Source of the DNA: Onthovivens sp048405595
GTDB lineage: Bacteria; Bacillota_I; Bacilli_A; RFN20; CAG-826
Direction: 5' to 3'
DNA: 64,000 bases
NCBI GenBank assembly: GCA_048405595.1
Contig: DBFJOT010000018.1
Location: 10,132-74,131 of the forward strand
In this document: piece after piece, positions 26,000 to 35,187 of the stretch
How positions within the stretch are numbered: the first letter of the stretch is position 1
Layout: the number at the start of each line of letters is the position of its first letter
The notes under the pieces: model-generated
Seen by the model: only the letters and a program-made list of their open reading frames with translations
Database searches by the model: none
What the model was told of the DNA's origin: nothing
Program-made: the position numbers and the translations under genes

Positions 26000-26042
26000 A
26001 AAAGAAAAAACCTACCATCTTCATTTAAAGAATAAGGTAGGT
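26000..26042 (-). terminator. Terminator after the glucokinase gene
   Basis: ACCTACC (26010-26016) pairs with GGTAGGT (26036-26042), and on the minus strand the stem is followed by a T-run. It would end the tmRNA-glucokinase transcript. Confidence 0.85.
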
Positions 26043-26048
26043 CATGAT

Positions 26049-27002
26049 TTACATTACCAAACAAGCTGCGCCAATTACACCAGCATCATTTTTGAGTGAT
26101 GCTACTCTAATTTCAACTTTTGGAGTATTTTTAAATCCGTAATTTCTATCAGCACAATATTTAGTGACTTTATCTGTTAAATACTTATCTTGATTTGAAA
26201 TTCCTCCTCCTAGAAGAACAACTTCAGGTCTAAAAACGTTACAAACATTTAAAATACCTTCAGATAAATATTTTACATATGTATCAACAACTAAATTTGC
26301 ACTTACATCGCCTTTTTTTGCACATTCGAAACTTGTAAGTCCATCAACATTTTCAATATCACCATTACAATATTTCCACATCATTGAATCTTTATTTCTT
26401 TTCATTTCTTGACGTGTAAATCTTAATAAAGCAGATGCGCTTGCATAGCATTCAAAGCAGCCTTTTCTTCCGCAAGAACATTGTTCGCCATCAATAACGA
26501 TAACATCATGTCCTAATTCAGCACCTTTGCCTTCATTTCCTTCAAATAATTTGTCATCAATAACGATGCCGCTTCCTACACCTGTTCCAAGTGTTAACAT
26601 AACTACATTTTTGTAATCTTTAGCAGCACCAAATCTTTCTTCGCCTAAACATGCAACATTAGCATCATTACTTAAAGCAATTGGCAATTTAAGTTCAGAA
26701 AGATAATCTCTTAAATTTAAATTTTCAACACCAAGATTTACGGCATAATCGATGGTTCCTTTTGCGTTATTTACAACTCCAGGAATGCCAAATCCAATAC
26801 CTTTAACTAAATAATCGTTCTTTTTAGCGTATTCAATATGTTCGAGCATTAAATCTTTGATATCTTTTAATAAAACACCTGGACCACCTTCAAGGCAGTT
26901 GGTCTTTTTTGTTGATTTATAGATAATTTCGCCTTCTCTGCTTACTAATGCTGCTTTAATTGACATACCGCCAACATCGACACCGATATATAAATCTTGC
27001 AT
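26049..27002 (-). CDS. glcK: ROK-family glucokinase
   Basis: ATP-dependent sugar kinase of 317 residues, cytoplasmic, most likely feeding glucose into glycolysis. The N-terminal phosphate motif is DVGGMSIKAALV. The second ATP motif is LTLGTGVGSGIVID. The sugar-binding HD motif is GAELGHDVIVID, and the ROK zinc site is CSCGRKGCFECYAS. There is no N-terminal helix-turn-helix, so it is an enzyme and not a ROK repressor. The start has AGAGGT at good distance. It begins only 18 bases after the CCA end of tmRNA on the same strand, with no terminator between. Specificity for N-acetylated sugars cannot be excluded. Confidence 0.9.
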   Translation of the reverse strand: MQDLYIGVDVGGMSIKAALVSREGEIIYKSTKKTNCLEGGPGVLLKDIKDLMLEHIEYAKKNDYLVKGIGFGIPGVVNNAKGTIDYAVNLGVENLNLRDYLSELKLPIALSNDANVACLGEERFGAAKDYKNVVMLTLGTGVGSGIVIDDKLFEGNEGKGAELGHDVIVIDGEQCSCGRKGCFECYASASALLRFTRQEMKRNKDSMMWKYCNGDIENVDGLTSFECAKKGDVSANLVVDTYVKYLSEGILNVCNVFRPEVVLLGGGISNQDKYLTDKVTKYCADRNYGFKNTPKVEIRVASLKNDAGVIGAACLVM

Positions 27003-27020
27003 ATGTTACCTCTTTTCAAT

Positions 27021-27377
27021 TGGTGGAGATGCGGAGAGTCGAACTCCGGTCCATAAACACCCCTACAATGACTACTACAGTTTAGTAGATCGTTATGAAA
27101 TTCGTGGCTTATCAACGTCTACCAACTTTACACCACTAGACTATAAATTTTCATCTTTATAATATAGTCATCTTATAAAGCTTATCCTTCCTGTAATGAG
27201 AAACCTTAATCAACGAAAGGAAGATCAATTAGGTTCCACGCTAATCTCCTAAAGAGAACTGACTAAGCAGCAAATGCGTAATTGTAATTTCTGTTGCCAG
27301 ATATTGTTTTTAGTGATTACGTCACAACTCGACTGCAATCAATGCCAAAGAATCTATGTCGAAACCAAGACATCCCC
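27021..27377 (-). ncRNA. ssrA: Transfer-messenger RNA (tmRNA)
   Basis: Rescues stalled ribosomes and tags the unfinished protein. The 5' end GGGGATG (27377 down) pairs with CATCTCC at the 3' end, followed by an encoded ACCA. The T arm has a 5-bp stem CGGAG/CTCCG with a TTCGACT loop. The tag frame runs from GGC at 27298 to TAG ending at 27263 and reads GNRNYNYAFAA. With the alanine carried by the RNA the tag is AGNRNYNYAFAA, ending in the AFAA type seen in low-GC Gram-positives. The length is 357 bases. Pseudoknots were not drawn out base by base. Confidence 0.95.
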
Positions 27378-27387
27378 AATTAAAAAA

Positions 27388-27416
27388 ATAATACCACAAA
27401 AAGTGCTTTTTTTCAA
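27388..27416 (-). promoter_or_regulatory. Promoter of ssrA
   Basis: Minus strand TTGAAA (27416-27411), 17-base spacer and TATTAT (27393-27388), placed ten bases before the mature 5' end. It is a strong match to the housekeeping consensus. Confidence 0.8.
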
Positions 27417-27864
27417 GGTGAGACATGCTTTTTCAAACCCTTCTAATAAATTTTTTGCATCAATTGATTATCAAATTATCGATTATTACAACTTACATTT
27501 TTGGGATTTATAAGAAGTTATTTTTATTAATATTACCTTTGTTCAAGAAACAATATTTTCTATAAATTGATAGTAGTTTTTTAACTTCAAGATCATTTAA
27601 ATCCATCTATATCAGTAAAAAATTAAACTGCGAAATAAAATATAAACGCCTATTTTTTTATTTTTTAAGTTATGGGATTTTTTAAAATCGACCTTTTATA
27701 TTATCCAAATATCTACTGGTTTTATTCAACATAAAAACTTTCATTTACTAAGTTCGATCAAAAACCTTGCAAAACCTTTACCAAAGTAGTTTCTTAGGCG
27801 AAAATAAGTACTTTTTTAGTAGTTTTTTATTATTTTAGGATTAAGGATTTAAGTGTTTATTTAA
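27417..27864. other. Gene-free AT-rich stretch
   Basis: I see no supported gene, RNA or repeat in this 448-base stretch between the ssrA promoter and the next promoter. Short frames here have no ribosome binding site or family resemblance. Confidence 0.5.
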
Positions 27865-27898
27865 TTGAGTTAATTGTCTTAATAGTATATACTATTAA
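27865..27898 (+). promoter_or_regulatory. Promoter with a 20-bp palindrome
   Basis: TTGAGT (27865-27870), 17 bases and TATACT (27888-27893) form the promoter of the membrane protein gene at 27920. The perfect palindrome TTAATAGTATATACTATTAA (27879-27898) covers the -10 box. A dimeric repressor could bind there, although AT-rich palindromes also arise by chance. Confidence 0.6.
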
Positions 27899-27919
27899 AG
27901 ATTATCGCGAGGATAAAAG

Positions 27920-29062
27920 ATGAGTCAAAAAGTAAAAGCAAAAGTTATTAAAAATAAGAAGAAATTTCCTTGGGGAAAAATCTGGTATTACGTCAAGTCT
28001 TTATTTAGTAACGCTATCTGTTTTGATATTTCAACTTCACTTAAATGGTTCTGGAGTATCATTGTATTTGTATTAGTGTTACTTATCTCAGTTGTACAAC
28101 CAACTGTAACAAATTCACAAATCAGTGGCGCTCAAATTATTAATTCAACAGCTAGTGATACATTAAATTATGGTTTGGTCGATTACGTTGAAAGAACTAC
28201 AAACGTTAAAGAAGTCGAAAAAGATTACACAATTAAATTCGATTCAAAAACAAACGCTTTAATTGGTGAATATCCATATGAAAATTATAATGATTATGTA
28301 GTAAATGGAGATGCTGCAACAGCAGTTATCAAACCTTTCTTCACTTCATTCCATAACGGACAAAGAATGTTAGATATTTATATCGGTACAACATATTCTG
28401 ATGAAACAGCTTTCGTTACAAATATCGTTGGTTCAAATCCAATTTATGGCGATGCTTCTAAAGAAAAAAGAGAAGAATACAATAAAGTAAATGAAAACTT
28501 TAAATACACAAGATCAACAACTTGCGTCATCTTCACAAAAGAAAATATTTATGTTCTTTTATACGATGGCAACGGAACACAAACTGCTCAACTTAACGGA
28601 AACTACAAACACGTTTTAGAAGCTTTCCCAGAAGCAGCAAATAGTGGAACTTATACTTTTGATCAAATTTTAAGTACTGGTATTACTTCAAGTTTAACTG
28701 CAATTGAAAAACGTAACTTAATCAATTCTAATTCAGCTAGCTTCTTCCACCAAGTTTATATCGATCCTGTATTTACACAAACTTGGGTTACATTCGGAAT
28801 TTACTGTGGTGTAAACGGCGGAATCATGATTATTATGGCATTTATTATCTTTGCTATGACACGTGGTAAGAACAATCCAAATCGTTCAATCAAGTTATTA
28901 CAATGTTTCAGCATTGCATTCTGGTTCGCTATTACTCCAGCATTAATTTCAATTACATTAGGATTTGCAATTCCTCAATTCGGAGCAATGTTATTCTTAA
29001 TTACATATTCATTCAGAATAATGTTCCTCTCAATGAAATATTTAAGACCTTCTTATCAATAA
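27920..29062 (+). CDS. Membrane protein of unknown function
   Basis: A 380-residue membrane protein that I do not recognise. A lysine-rich cytoplasmic start is followed by a TM helix at about 41-62 and a domain of roughly 225 residues outside the cell, with many Asn, Thr and Tyr. Three TM helices follow at about 290-372. The layout of one helix, a large outer domain, then three helices resembles DUF1189-type and FtsX-like membrane proteins, but no diagnostic motif is visible. It stands alone. The start has GAGG seven bases upstream and two terminators follow the stop, so it is a single-gene unit. Confidence 0.8.
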   Translation: MSQKVKAKVIKNKKKFPWGKIWYYVKSLFSNAICFDISTSLKWFWSIIVFVLVLLISVVQPTVTNSQISGAQIINSTASDTLNYGLVDYVERTTNVKEVEKDYTIKFDSKTNALIGEYPYENYNDYVVNGDAATAVIKPFFTSFHNGQRMLDIYIGTTYSDETAFVTNIVGSNPIYGDASKEKREEYNKVNENFKYTRSTTCVIFTKENIYVLLYDGNGTQTAQLNGNYKHVLEAFPEAANSGTYTFDQILSTGITSSLTAIEKRNLINSNSASFFHQVYIDPVFTQTWVTFGIYCGVNGGIMIIMAFIIFAMTRGKNNPNRSIKLLQCFSIAFWFAITPALISITLGFAIPQFGAMLFLITYSFRIMFLSMKYLRPSYQ

Positions 29063-29067
29063 GAACT

Positions 29068-29101
29068 ACACTCCTAGATAAATTTCTAGGAGTTTTTTTG
29101 T
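29068..29101 (+). terminator. Terminator after the membrane protein gene
   Basis: ACTCCTAGA (29070-29078) pairs with TCTAGGAGT (29085-29093), followed by seven T's. Confidence 0.9.
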
Positions 29102-29104
29102 ACC

Positions 29105-29135
29105 AAAAAAGCTCGAATTTGAATCGAGCTTTTTT
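29105..29135. terminator. Second, bidirectional terminator
   Basis: AAAAAAGCTCGA and TCGAGCTTTTTT pair around a seven-base loop. It backs up the preceding terminator and can also stop transcripts arriving from the minus-strand gene at 29238. Confidence 0.85.
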
Positions 29136-29237
29136 AATAGAAATGTATCAAATTTCTTAAATTTTCATAATAGGTATTTAAATACTTTGAGGCACTTTTT
29201 TTGCCTAAAATGGCCTAATAGGTACTATAGCGAGCCT

Positions 29238-29579
29238 TTAATCTTTCCAATCGCTATGTGGATTGCCTTTATTATCAAAAGTTAACTTGAGTTCTCCTAA
29301 TACATCATCAATTTCTCTATAATAATAATCATCTAAATAAACAACTGGAGCATCATAATCAGCAGTAAATATAATTTTGTTATTTCTTTTAACAATTTCA
29401 ATCATCTTATCAATAATTAAATCGAATTTATCTAAGAAATGTTCTTTAGCATATAAAAGCTGAGTATAAAAGTTTGGCTCAATAAAGAAAGTTGATCCAT
29501 CATCTAATTCGTACTTGTTGATTCTAGGATATTTTTCATCAACAACTTTCTTGAAGCTTTCAAATTCTTTCATTTCCAT
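29238..29579 (-). CDS. Hypothetical protein, 113 residues
   Basis: I do not recognise this protein. It is acidic and soluble, with many aromatic residues (YDAPVVYLDDYYYREIDD near the C-terminus) and no signal peptide or membrane segment. A strong AAGGAG lies eight bases before the ATG, which supports real translation. It is downstream of rlmH with about 50 bases between them, so it may share that transcript. Confidence 0.65.
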   Translation of the reverse strand: MEMKEFESFKKVVDEKYPRINKYELDDGSTFFIEPNFYTQLLYAKEHFLDKFDLIIDKMIEIVKRNNKIIFTADYDAPVVYLDDYYYREIDDVLGELKLTFDNKGNPHSDWKD

Positions 29580-29630
29580 TTTTGTTTCTCCTTCTATAGT
29601 AATAAATATACATAATGGATTAGATATTTA

Positions 29631-30101
29631 TTAATGGTGATAATTTTCGTTACGCATTATTTTAAATGCGCGATAAATTTGTTCTAAGAGAATTACTCTT
29701 GTCATTTGATGAGTAAAAGTCATTTTAGATAAACATATTTTTTTGTTACTTCTATTTCTTAAATCTTCATCAATACCATATGTTCCACCAATAACAAAGT
29801 TAAGTGGATTTACACCTTTATCGATAAGCGATAGAAGTAATTCACTAAACTCTTCACTGGTTTTCATTTCTCCGTGTAGATCACTAAGAATTACATAATC
29901 ATCTTTATGAAGTTTATTTAAGATAAGATTACCTTCTTCTTTTAATCCTTTAAAGATATTTATTTCATCAACTTTAGCTTCTTTAACTTCTATAATTTCT
30001 ACTTTTGCGTAACGAGATAAACGCTTAGTGTATTCACTAATTGCTTCTTTCAAATATTTCTCTTTTAAAAAACCAACACAATATAAATTTATCTTAATCA
30101 T
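29631..30101 (-). CDS. rlmH: 23S rRNA pseudouridine-1915 N3-methyltransferase RlmH
   Basis: SPOUT-class methyltransferase acting on Psi1915 of helix 69 in the assembled ribosome. The knot motif is FVIGGTYGIDEDLRNRS, followed by LSKMTFTHQMTRVILLEQIYRAFKI. The protein ends in NYHH, close to the family's NxPYH tail. It has 156 residues, the normal length. The ATG overlaps the UGA stop of the upstream metallo-hydrolase gene (ATGA). The same yycJ-rlmH proximity is seen in other Firmicutes. Confidence 0.95.
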   Translation of the reverse strand: MIKINLYCVGFLKEKYLKEAISEYTKRLSRYAKVEIIEVKEAKVDEINIFKGLKEEGNLILNKLHKDDYVILSDLHGEMKTSEEFSELLLSLIDKGVNPLNFVIGGTYGIDEDLRNRSNKKICLSKMTFTHQMTRVILLEQIYRAFKIMRNENYHH

Positions 30102-30847
30102 AAGTCCAAACTTTCCCGTTGCTTAGCACAAATAATGTCGATGCCATCAAGAGAAATTCCATATTCATTATAAATTCGCCTATGAGTGTTTAAAGCAATT
30201 TCTGGCGTATTACAATCTTCACTTATATGAGCTAAAACAATCTTTTTAGTTTTTGAGGAAATTAATTTAGCGATATAATTTGCACTTTGAATATTTGATA
30301 GATGACCATGGTTTGAATAAATTCTTTCTATTAAAAATGATGGTCTACCACTATGGAAAAGCATTACTTCATCAAAATTGGATTCAATAAAATAAACATC
30401 CGCATCAAACATTTTTCTAAAAGTTTTAACAGGTATTCTTCCTGAATCAGTCAAATATACTATTTTTTCATCTCCAGATTTTAATATATATCCACATGGA
30501 TTTGTTGCATCGTGACTTGTAGAAACTGGTTCAACAAGAAAAGTATTAAATTTATATTCTTTATACGCTTTTAAAACATGAGCATCATCTAGTGGTATTG
30601 TCCCTTTTAATGCATAGCGTTTATTTTCATCAACTAATTCATAATTTTTAATATGGTCAGAGTGATCATGAGTAAAATATGCGAAATCGATTTGGTCTAA
30701 TGAAACATTAATTTCTTCTAGTCCTTGTATTAATCTCTCTTTAGTTACTCCTAAATCAATTAATATATTAGTTTGTCCATCACTTATAAAAGTAGCGTTT
30801 CCTTTCGAACCGCTACCTATATTATGAATTCTAATCTTCATCATCAT
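30098..30847 (-). CDS. yycJ: YycJ/WalJ metallo-beta-lactamase-fold hydrolase
   Basis: A cytoplasmic MBL-fold protein of about 249 residues. The metal-binding motif is FTHDHSDHIKN (HxHxDH). Further ligands are in STSHDATN, LTDSGRIP and the C-terminal VLAHISEDCNTPEIA. In Bacillus the homologue lies in the walRK operon and is thought to act on nucleic acid. Here the walRK genes are not next to it. Three ATGs in a row open the gene. AAGGA best fits the second one, at 30844. It overlaps the dnaB stop by 17 bases. Confidence 0.88.
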   Translation of the reverse strand: MMMKIRIHNIGSGSKGNATFISDGQTNILIDLGVTKERLIQGLEEINVSLDQIDFAYFTHDHSDHIKNYELVDENKRYALKGTIPLDDAHVLKAYKEYKFNTFLVEPVSTSHDATNPCGYILKSGDEKIVYLTDSGRIPVKTFRKMFDADVYFIESNFDEVMLFHSGRPSFLIERIYSNHGHLSNIQSANYIAKLISSKTKKIVLAHISEDCNTPEIALNTHRRIYNEYGISLDGIDIICAKQRESLDL

Positions 30848-32297
30848 TCATTCCTTGACCAATTGCTTGGTTATATTGTTGTTGATGAGTTCTATCGATA
30901 CTACTAAATCTACCAAAGTTTTTCATAAATAAAATTTGTGATGTTCCAGTTTTACCACTTCTATTTTTAGCAACCATTACTTCAACAATATCATTGACAC
31001 TTGGCTTCATCTCTTGTTGTTCTTCTTGAGGTTTATTTTGAACTTCACCGAATTTTTTCTTAACAGGATTTAAACTAATTCCTTGGTCTGTATAATAAGA
31101 AGGTCTATATAAGAACATAACTTTATCAGCATCTTGTTCGATAGCACCACTACTTCTTAAATCGCTAAGTTGTGGTTTTTTATTATCTCTTCCTTCAGTT
31201 TGTCTATTTAACTGTGATAAACATAAAATTGGACATTCAAGCTCCATAGCTAATGTCTTTAATCGTCTTGAAAAAGCTGCAATTTTAGCTTGTTCATTGT
31301 CTTTATAGATATTTTTATCATCGTTAATTAAACCGATATAGTCGATAACAATTAAAGAAAGTGAACCTTTATTTTCTTTAAGTTTTCTCGATTTTAAAAC
31401 AATATCATCAATTGAAGCACCGCTGCTATCATCAATATATAAAGGAACATTTGCTAAATCATTTTCAACTTCTTTGAGTTTTAATCTTTCATTTTTACTT
31501 AAAATTCCTTTTTGAATTGAGTCGTAACTGATACAACTTCTAAAAGCAAAAAGACGTTTAAAAATCATTTCAACAGACATTTCCAAACTGAAAATAGCTA
31601 CAGGTGAATTAGTTGATGTTGCTGCGTTATAAGCAATATTTAAAGCAAAAGCAGACTTACCAACAGCAGGACGAGCAGCCAAAATTACTAACTCACTTTT
31701 ATTTAAACCATTAATAATTCCATCTAAATGTGTAAATCCAGTTGCAACACCAGTAATAGAACCTTCAATACCATAACTTGTTTGAATTTTTTCACCAACT
31801 TGTCTAGCTGCTTCTTTAGCACTAATAAAATCACTTACCGATCTTGTGTTCGTAATTGTGTTAATTTTACTTTCTGCAGTTGCAACGAAAGTATTAATAT
31901 CTTTAATTTCTTTAGTGTCGTAATCAGATTGAATTTCTTCCATAGCGAAAAGAAGTTTTCTTAATAAAGTTTTATCTTTTAAGTTCTTGATATAGAAGTT
32001 TATATTTGAGAAGTTTGTGATGTTATTTGTTAAAGAAATGAGATATTCTACTCCACCTATCGCATCAAGTTCTTTTAAATCTTTAAGTTGACTTGCGACA
32101 GTTTGAAGGTCTACTCCTTTTCCAGCATCATAAATTTGTTTCATTGCTTTATAAATTTTACGATTTATAAAATTGGAAGCATAAAAGTCTTCATCATTTA
32201 ATGAAACAAGAATAGTAGCAGCTTCTTTGGCATCAAGCATAGCGATGCCTAAAAGAGTCATCTCGCTTAATTCGTCTGAAGGATATACTCTTTTCAC
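30831..32297 (-). CDS. dnaB: Replicative DNA helicase DnaB
   Basis: Hexameric helicase that unwinds DNA at the fork (DnaC in Bacillus naming). The N-terminal primase-interacting domain (1-110) is followed by a RecA-like motor with Walker A ARPAVGKSAFALNIAYNAA near residue 207. Walker B is LIVIDYIGLI, and the CLSQLNRQTEGRDNKKPQLSDLRSSGAIEQ region matches the family. It has 488 residues and no intein. It follows rplI and gdpP, the conserved Firmicutes order. Confidence 0.97.
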   Translation of the reverse strand: MKRVYPSDELSEMTLLGIAMLDAKEAATILVSLNDEDFYASNFINRKIYKAMKQIYDAGKGVDLQTVASQLKDLKELDAIGGVEYLISLTNNITNFSNINFYIKNLKDKTLLRKLLFAMEEIQSDYDTKEIKDINTFVATAESKINTITNTRSVSDFISAKEAARQVGEKIQTSYGIEGSITGVATGFTHLDGIINGLNKSELVILAARPAVGKSAFALNIAYNAATSTNSPVAIFSLEMSVEMIFKRLFAFRSCISYDSIQKGILSKNERLKLKEVENDLANVPLYIDDSSGASIDDIVLKSRKLKENKGSLSLIVIDYIGLINDDKNIYKDNEQAKIAAFSRRLKTLAMELECPILCLSQLNRQTEGRDNKKPQLSDLRSSGAIEQDADKVMFLYRPSYYTDQGISLNPVKKKFGEVQNKPQEEQQEMKPSVNDIVEVMVAKNRSGKTGTSQILFMKNFGRFSSIDRTHQQQYNQAIGQGMNDDED

Positions 32298-32300
32298 GTT

Positions 32301-32750
32301 CTATTTTTCCTCACTAATGTGAATTCTAACTGTTGCAATCACACCTTTATAAAGTTCAATTTTTAAATTTGTATAACCGAAAGCATTTAATAAAAATTTA
32401 TCAATAAACTTTCTTTTATCAATTTTGATACCGTGTTTTTCAAGTAAATCTTTTTCAATTTCTTTAGTGGAAATACTTCCAGCCATAGTTCCATCAGCAT
32501 GTGCTTTAGATTTATATTCTAAAACTAAAGTATCCAATTTTTCTTTATTTCTAATAGCTTCGTTTTTTAATTCTTCTTGTCTTCTAGCTTCTTGTTCGTT
32601 TTGTCTATTAAGTTCATTTAAAGATTCGTTTGTCTTTTTAACGACAAGTTTTCTTGGAATTAAAAAGTTTTGAGCATAACCATCAGCGACTGTTTTTGTT
32701 TCGCCTTTTTTTCCAATTCCTTTAATATCTTTTAATAAAATTACTTCCAT
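32301..32750 (-). CDS. rplI: Ribosomal protein bL9
   Basis: Large-subunit protein bL9, two globular domains joined by a long helix. The N-terminal motif MEVILLKDIKGIGKKGETKTVADGYAQNFLIPR is nearly canonical, and the connecting helix is rich in Glu, Lys and Arg. The frame opens at 32789, but the true start is the ATG at 32750. It has AAAGGAGAT upstream and begins one base after the gdpP stop. This gives 149 residues, the usual size. Confidence 0.97.
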   Translation of the reverse strand: MEVILLKDIKGIGKKGETKTVADGYAQNFLIPRKLVVKKTNESLNELNRQNEQEARRQEELKNEAIRNKEKLDTLVLEYKSKAHADGTMAGSISTKEIEKDLLEKHGIKIDKRKFIDKFLLNAFGYTNLKIELYKGVIATVRIHISEEK

Positions 32751-32751
32751 T

Positions 32752-34776
32752 TTAATCTCCTTTCTTAGCGCTTTCGTTTCTAGCGTCACTTAAATTAGAA
32801 TTGAGAGTATCTAATAAAATTTCTTCAGCTTTTTTAACTGTAGTGTCTTTAAATAAAGCAGCTGCCATAGCGAAATGGCCACCACCACCAAATTTTTCAC
32901 ATAATATTTGAACATTAACTGTTCCATCACTTCTTGCACTGATTCTAGTTTCATTTTCAGCAGTTTTAGCAATGACAAAGCAGGCATTAACACCTTTTAA
33001 TTGCATACATTGATTTGCTGCTTTAGCTAATGTTGATCGTTCGTAATAATCGTTTTCATCGCCTCTACAATAGCAAACTCCATAGAATGGGGTTTTCATT
33101 GTATCGACAAGTTTATTAACTAAAACATATTCTTCGTATTCGTCTTTTAAGAAATCATCAGCCTTACCATTGTCTGCTCCGAATTCTTTTAAAATCATAC
33201 TAGCTTCGAACGTTCTTAAACCAACTGTTTTTGACTTATAGAAGCCTGTATCAAGGAAAATTCCACTTAACATAATAGTTGCATAGCGTTCATCAAGGGT
33301 GATTTCGTTATTTTCGCTATTATATCTAATAATTTCAGCAACAAGTTCACTCGCACTTGAAGCACTAGTTTCAATTTGGCTAAGAACTGGTTTTTCAATA
33401 AAATCTTCAGCTCTACGATGATGATCAATAACAACAACTTTGTCCGTAATTTCTAAAATCTTTGGACACATTGTCATTCTTGGTCTACTGACATCGCAAA
33501 CAATAACTAAAGATGTAGGTTTAATTTTATCTGGAGCATCTTTTGGCGAAACGACCATTTTAGATAATTCATCAGGTGAGAATGTTGTAATAAGAGCACT
33601 CTTTGTTTTTCGTTCAGTAAGTTTTCCATCATAAACGATTACTGATGGTCTTTTACAATATTCACAAATAGCTTTTACGCCAAGACAACTTCCTAAAGCG
33701 TCCATATCCATGTCTTGGTGACCCATAATAACAACGTTTGAACTTCTTTTAATAAGAGAAATTAATGAGTTAGCAAAAACTCTGACTTTAACCTTACTTC
33801 TATTTTCAACAGCTTCAGTTTTACCACCATAAAATTTGAGTTCGCTTCCATATTGCGAAACTACTGCTTGGTCACCGCCTCTACTCATCGCAATTTCAAT
33901 AGCGTTACTAGCCATTTCATTTAATTTATTTACATCAGGGAATCCATGAGCTAAGCCAATTGATAATGTTGGTCTTGTATCTTCTCTAACATTCATTTTT
34001 CTAATTTTATCCAAAATAGAAAAATTATCGTTTTCCATTTTCTTTAATGAATTAAAATTACAAACCGCAAAATATGAATCACTTCTAATTGAACGAAGTA
34101 AAATTTCATAATCTTTTGCCCAGTCACTAATATAGTTTTTAACGTGAGTAATCGTATCATCACTTCCTTCGCCAATTTGAGTAATGTCGTTATAATTATC
34201 AATATTAATAATGCCAACACAAGTTGCTTGATCTTCGTTAAATTTTCTTAAAGCTTCGTATTCCGAATTATCTTTAAATATAAAAAGACCAGCAGTTCTT
34301 AAAAATTTTACAGCGTAATCATAATTTCCGACAGTAACTACCATTGTGTCGCCGGTTTCTTTTTCAATGAAATCTTTTAATTTAGGACACCAATCATATA
34401 TGCTTTGATTAACTAAATTTATAGATCTTTGTACAAACAAATCACTAATCCAGAGAACTGTACCTTCTTCATCAACAACAGCAAAACCTAATTTACCAAA
34501 TAAGTAAGCTTCTTGAATATCGTTGCCTACAATATCGCTTGTTCTAATATCACTTTTTTGTCTAAGTCTAAAAACTCTAAACATAATTGACCATATAAAG
34601 AAACAATCAGCGATAGCAATAATAGAGCATGTGTATGCTATATGTTCAGGTAAAACATATGCATCCATATTAAATGCATTAAATAAATAAAGTGATAAAA
34701 ATATACCAACAAATATAAGTTGGACTAATGTAACAACTAAAACTTCTATTTTGATTTTGTTAATTTTCTTCTGCAT
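32752..34776 (-). CDS. gdpP: Cyclic-di-AMP phosphodiesterase GdpP
   Basis: Membrane enzyme that degrades c-di-AMP, a second messenger controlling potassium and osmolyte balance. Two TM helices (about 8-33 and 45-68) precede a PAS domain (about 85-165) and a degenerate GGDEF domain (about 180-310). The DHH-DHHA1 phosphodiesterase shows GHQDMDMDALG (352-362), DHHRR (451-455) and GGGGHFAMAA near 640. The 674-residue length is normal. It is first in the gdpP-rplI-dnaB operon. AAAGGA precedes the ATG. Confidence 0.96.
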   Translation of the reverse strand: MQKKINKIKIEVLVVTLVQLIFVGIFLSLYLFNAFNMDAYVLPEHIAYTCSIIAIADCFFIWSIMFRVFRLRQKSDIRTSDIVGNDIQEAYLFGKLGFAVVDEEGTVLWISDLFVQRSINLVNQSIYDWCPKLKDFIEKETGDTMVVTVGNYDYAVKFLRTAGLFIFKDNSEYEALRKFNEDQATCVGIINIDNYNDITQIGEGSDDTITHVKNYISDWAKDYEILLRSIRSDSYFAVCNFNSLKKMENDNFSILDKIRKMNVREDTRPTLSIGLAHGFPDVNKLNEMASNAIEIAMSRGGDQAVVSQYGSELKFYGGKTEAVENRSKVKVRVFANSLISLIKRSSNVVIMGHQDMDMDALGSCLGVKAICEYCKRPSVIVYDGKLTERKTKSALITTFSPDELSKMVVSPKDAPDKIKPTSLVIVCDVSRPRMTMCPKILEITDKVVVIDHHRRAEDFIEKPVLSQIETSASSASELVAEIIRYNSENNEITLDERYATIMLSGIFLDTGFYKSKTVGLRTFEASMILKEFGADNGKADDFLKDEYEEYVLVNKLVDTMKTPFYGVCYCRGDENDYYERSTLAKAANQCMQLKGVNACFVIAKTAENETRISARSDGTVNVQILCEKFGGGGHFAMAAALFKDTTVKKAEEILLDTLNSNLSDARNESAKKGD

Positions 34777-34918
34777 AATTTTGTCCTTTTATTATTATAT
34801 AATAACTGACTTAATTGGTGAAATGTTTTAGGGGTAAAAAAGATACATATGAATCAACTACTTTTTATTATTTTTATATTTTTAAATCAGCCAACATTTA
34901 TAGATATTTTATTTATCT

Positions 34919-34950
34919 AATAAAAAAGAGAGCATATTTCGCTCTCGACT
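34919..34950 (-). terminator. Terminator of a small transcription unit
   Basis: On the minus strand GAGAGC and GCTCTC pair around a seven-base loop, followed by six T's. rpsR has its own terminator upstream at 35318-35347, so this one must belong to something between them. Confidence 0.85.
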
Positions 34951-34966
34951 TTTTAGAAGTTTTTCA

Positions 34967-35008
34967 TCTTTATAATCACTAATTAGTACAATCAGTCGAT
35001 TATAAAGA
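34967..35008 (-). other. Long stem-loop in the 3' part of the small transcript
   Basis: TCTTTATAATC (35008-34998 on the minus strand) pairs perfectly with GATTATAAAGA (34977-34967). An inner stem ACTGATT/AATTAGT with one G-U pair extends it. The result is an 18-bp hairpin lying between the small frame and its terminator. It may stabilise the RNA or bind a partner. Confidence 0.6.
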
Positions 35009-35023
35009 CCATTTGTTGCTTCA

Positions 35024-35161
35024 TTACTTGTTGGTGTAGTTTAACCAATCAAAATAAGTAACGTAACTATCAAAAAACTTTAACATCCCATTTTCATTTC
35101 TGTTTGGTCTATCGTTTGTGGAGTTACGTTTACTTATTTTTCTAACAATTTTAGAAAACAT
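35024..35161 (-). CDS. Small protein, 45 residues, unknown
   Basis: A short frame beginning MFSKIVRKISKRNSTNDR and ending YFDWLNYTNK. The first half is strongly basic and the second half aromatic. No membrane segment or family is recognised. Support comes from its setting. A promoter with 17-base spacing is at 35214-35242, an AAAGGAG sequence is upstream (35180-35174), and a strong terminator follows. The Shine-Dalgarno is 12 bases from the ATG, longer than ideal, so the RNA itself could be the product instead. The peptide could be a small regulatory or toxic peptide, but nothing in the sequence proves this. Confidence 0.5.
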   Translation of the reverse strand: MFSKIVRKISKRNSTNDRPNRNENGMLKFFDSYVTYFDWLNYTNK

Positions 35162-35187
35162 AAGTACTCTTTTCTCCTTTCATTTTT

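Noticed and set aside
27274..27513. A plus-strand frame of 79 codons over the ssrA gene
   Set aside because: It is antisense to tmRNA and its promoter, has no ribosome binding site, and resembles nothing.
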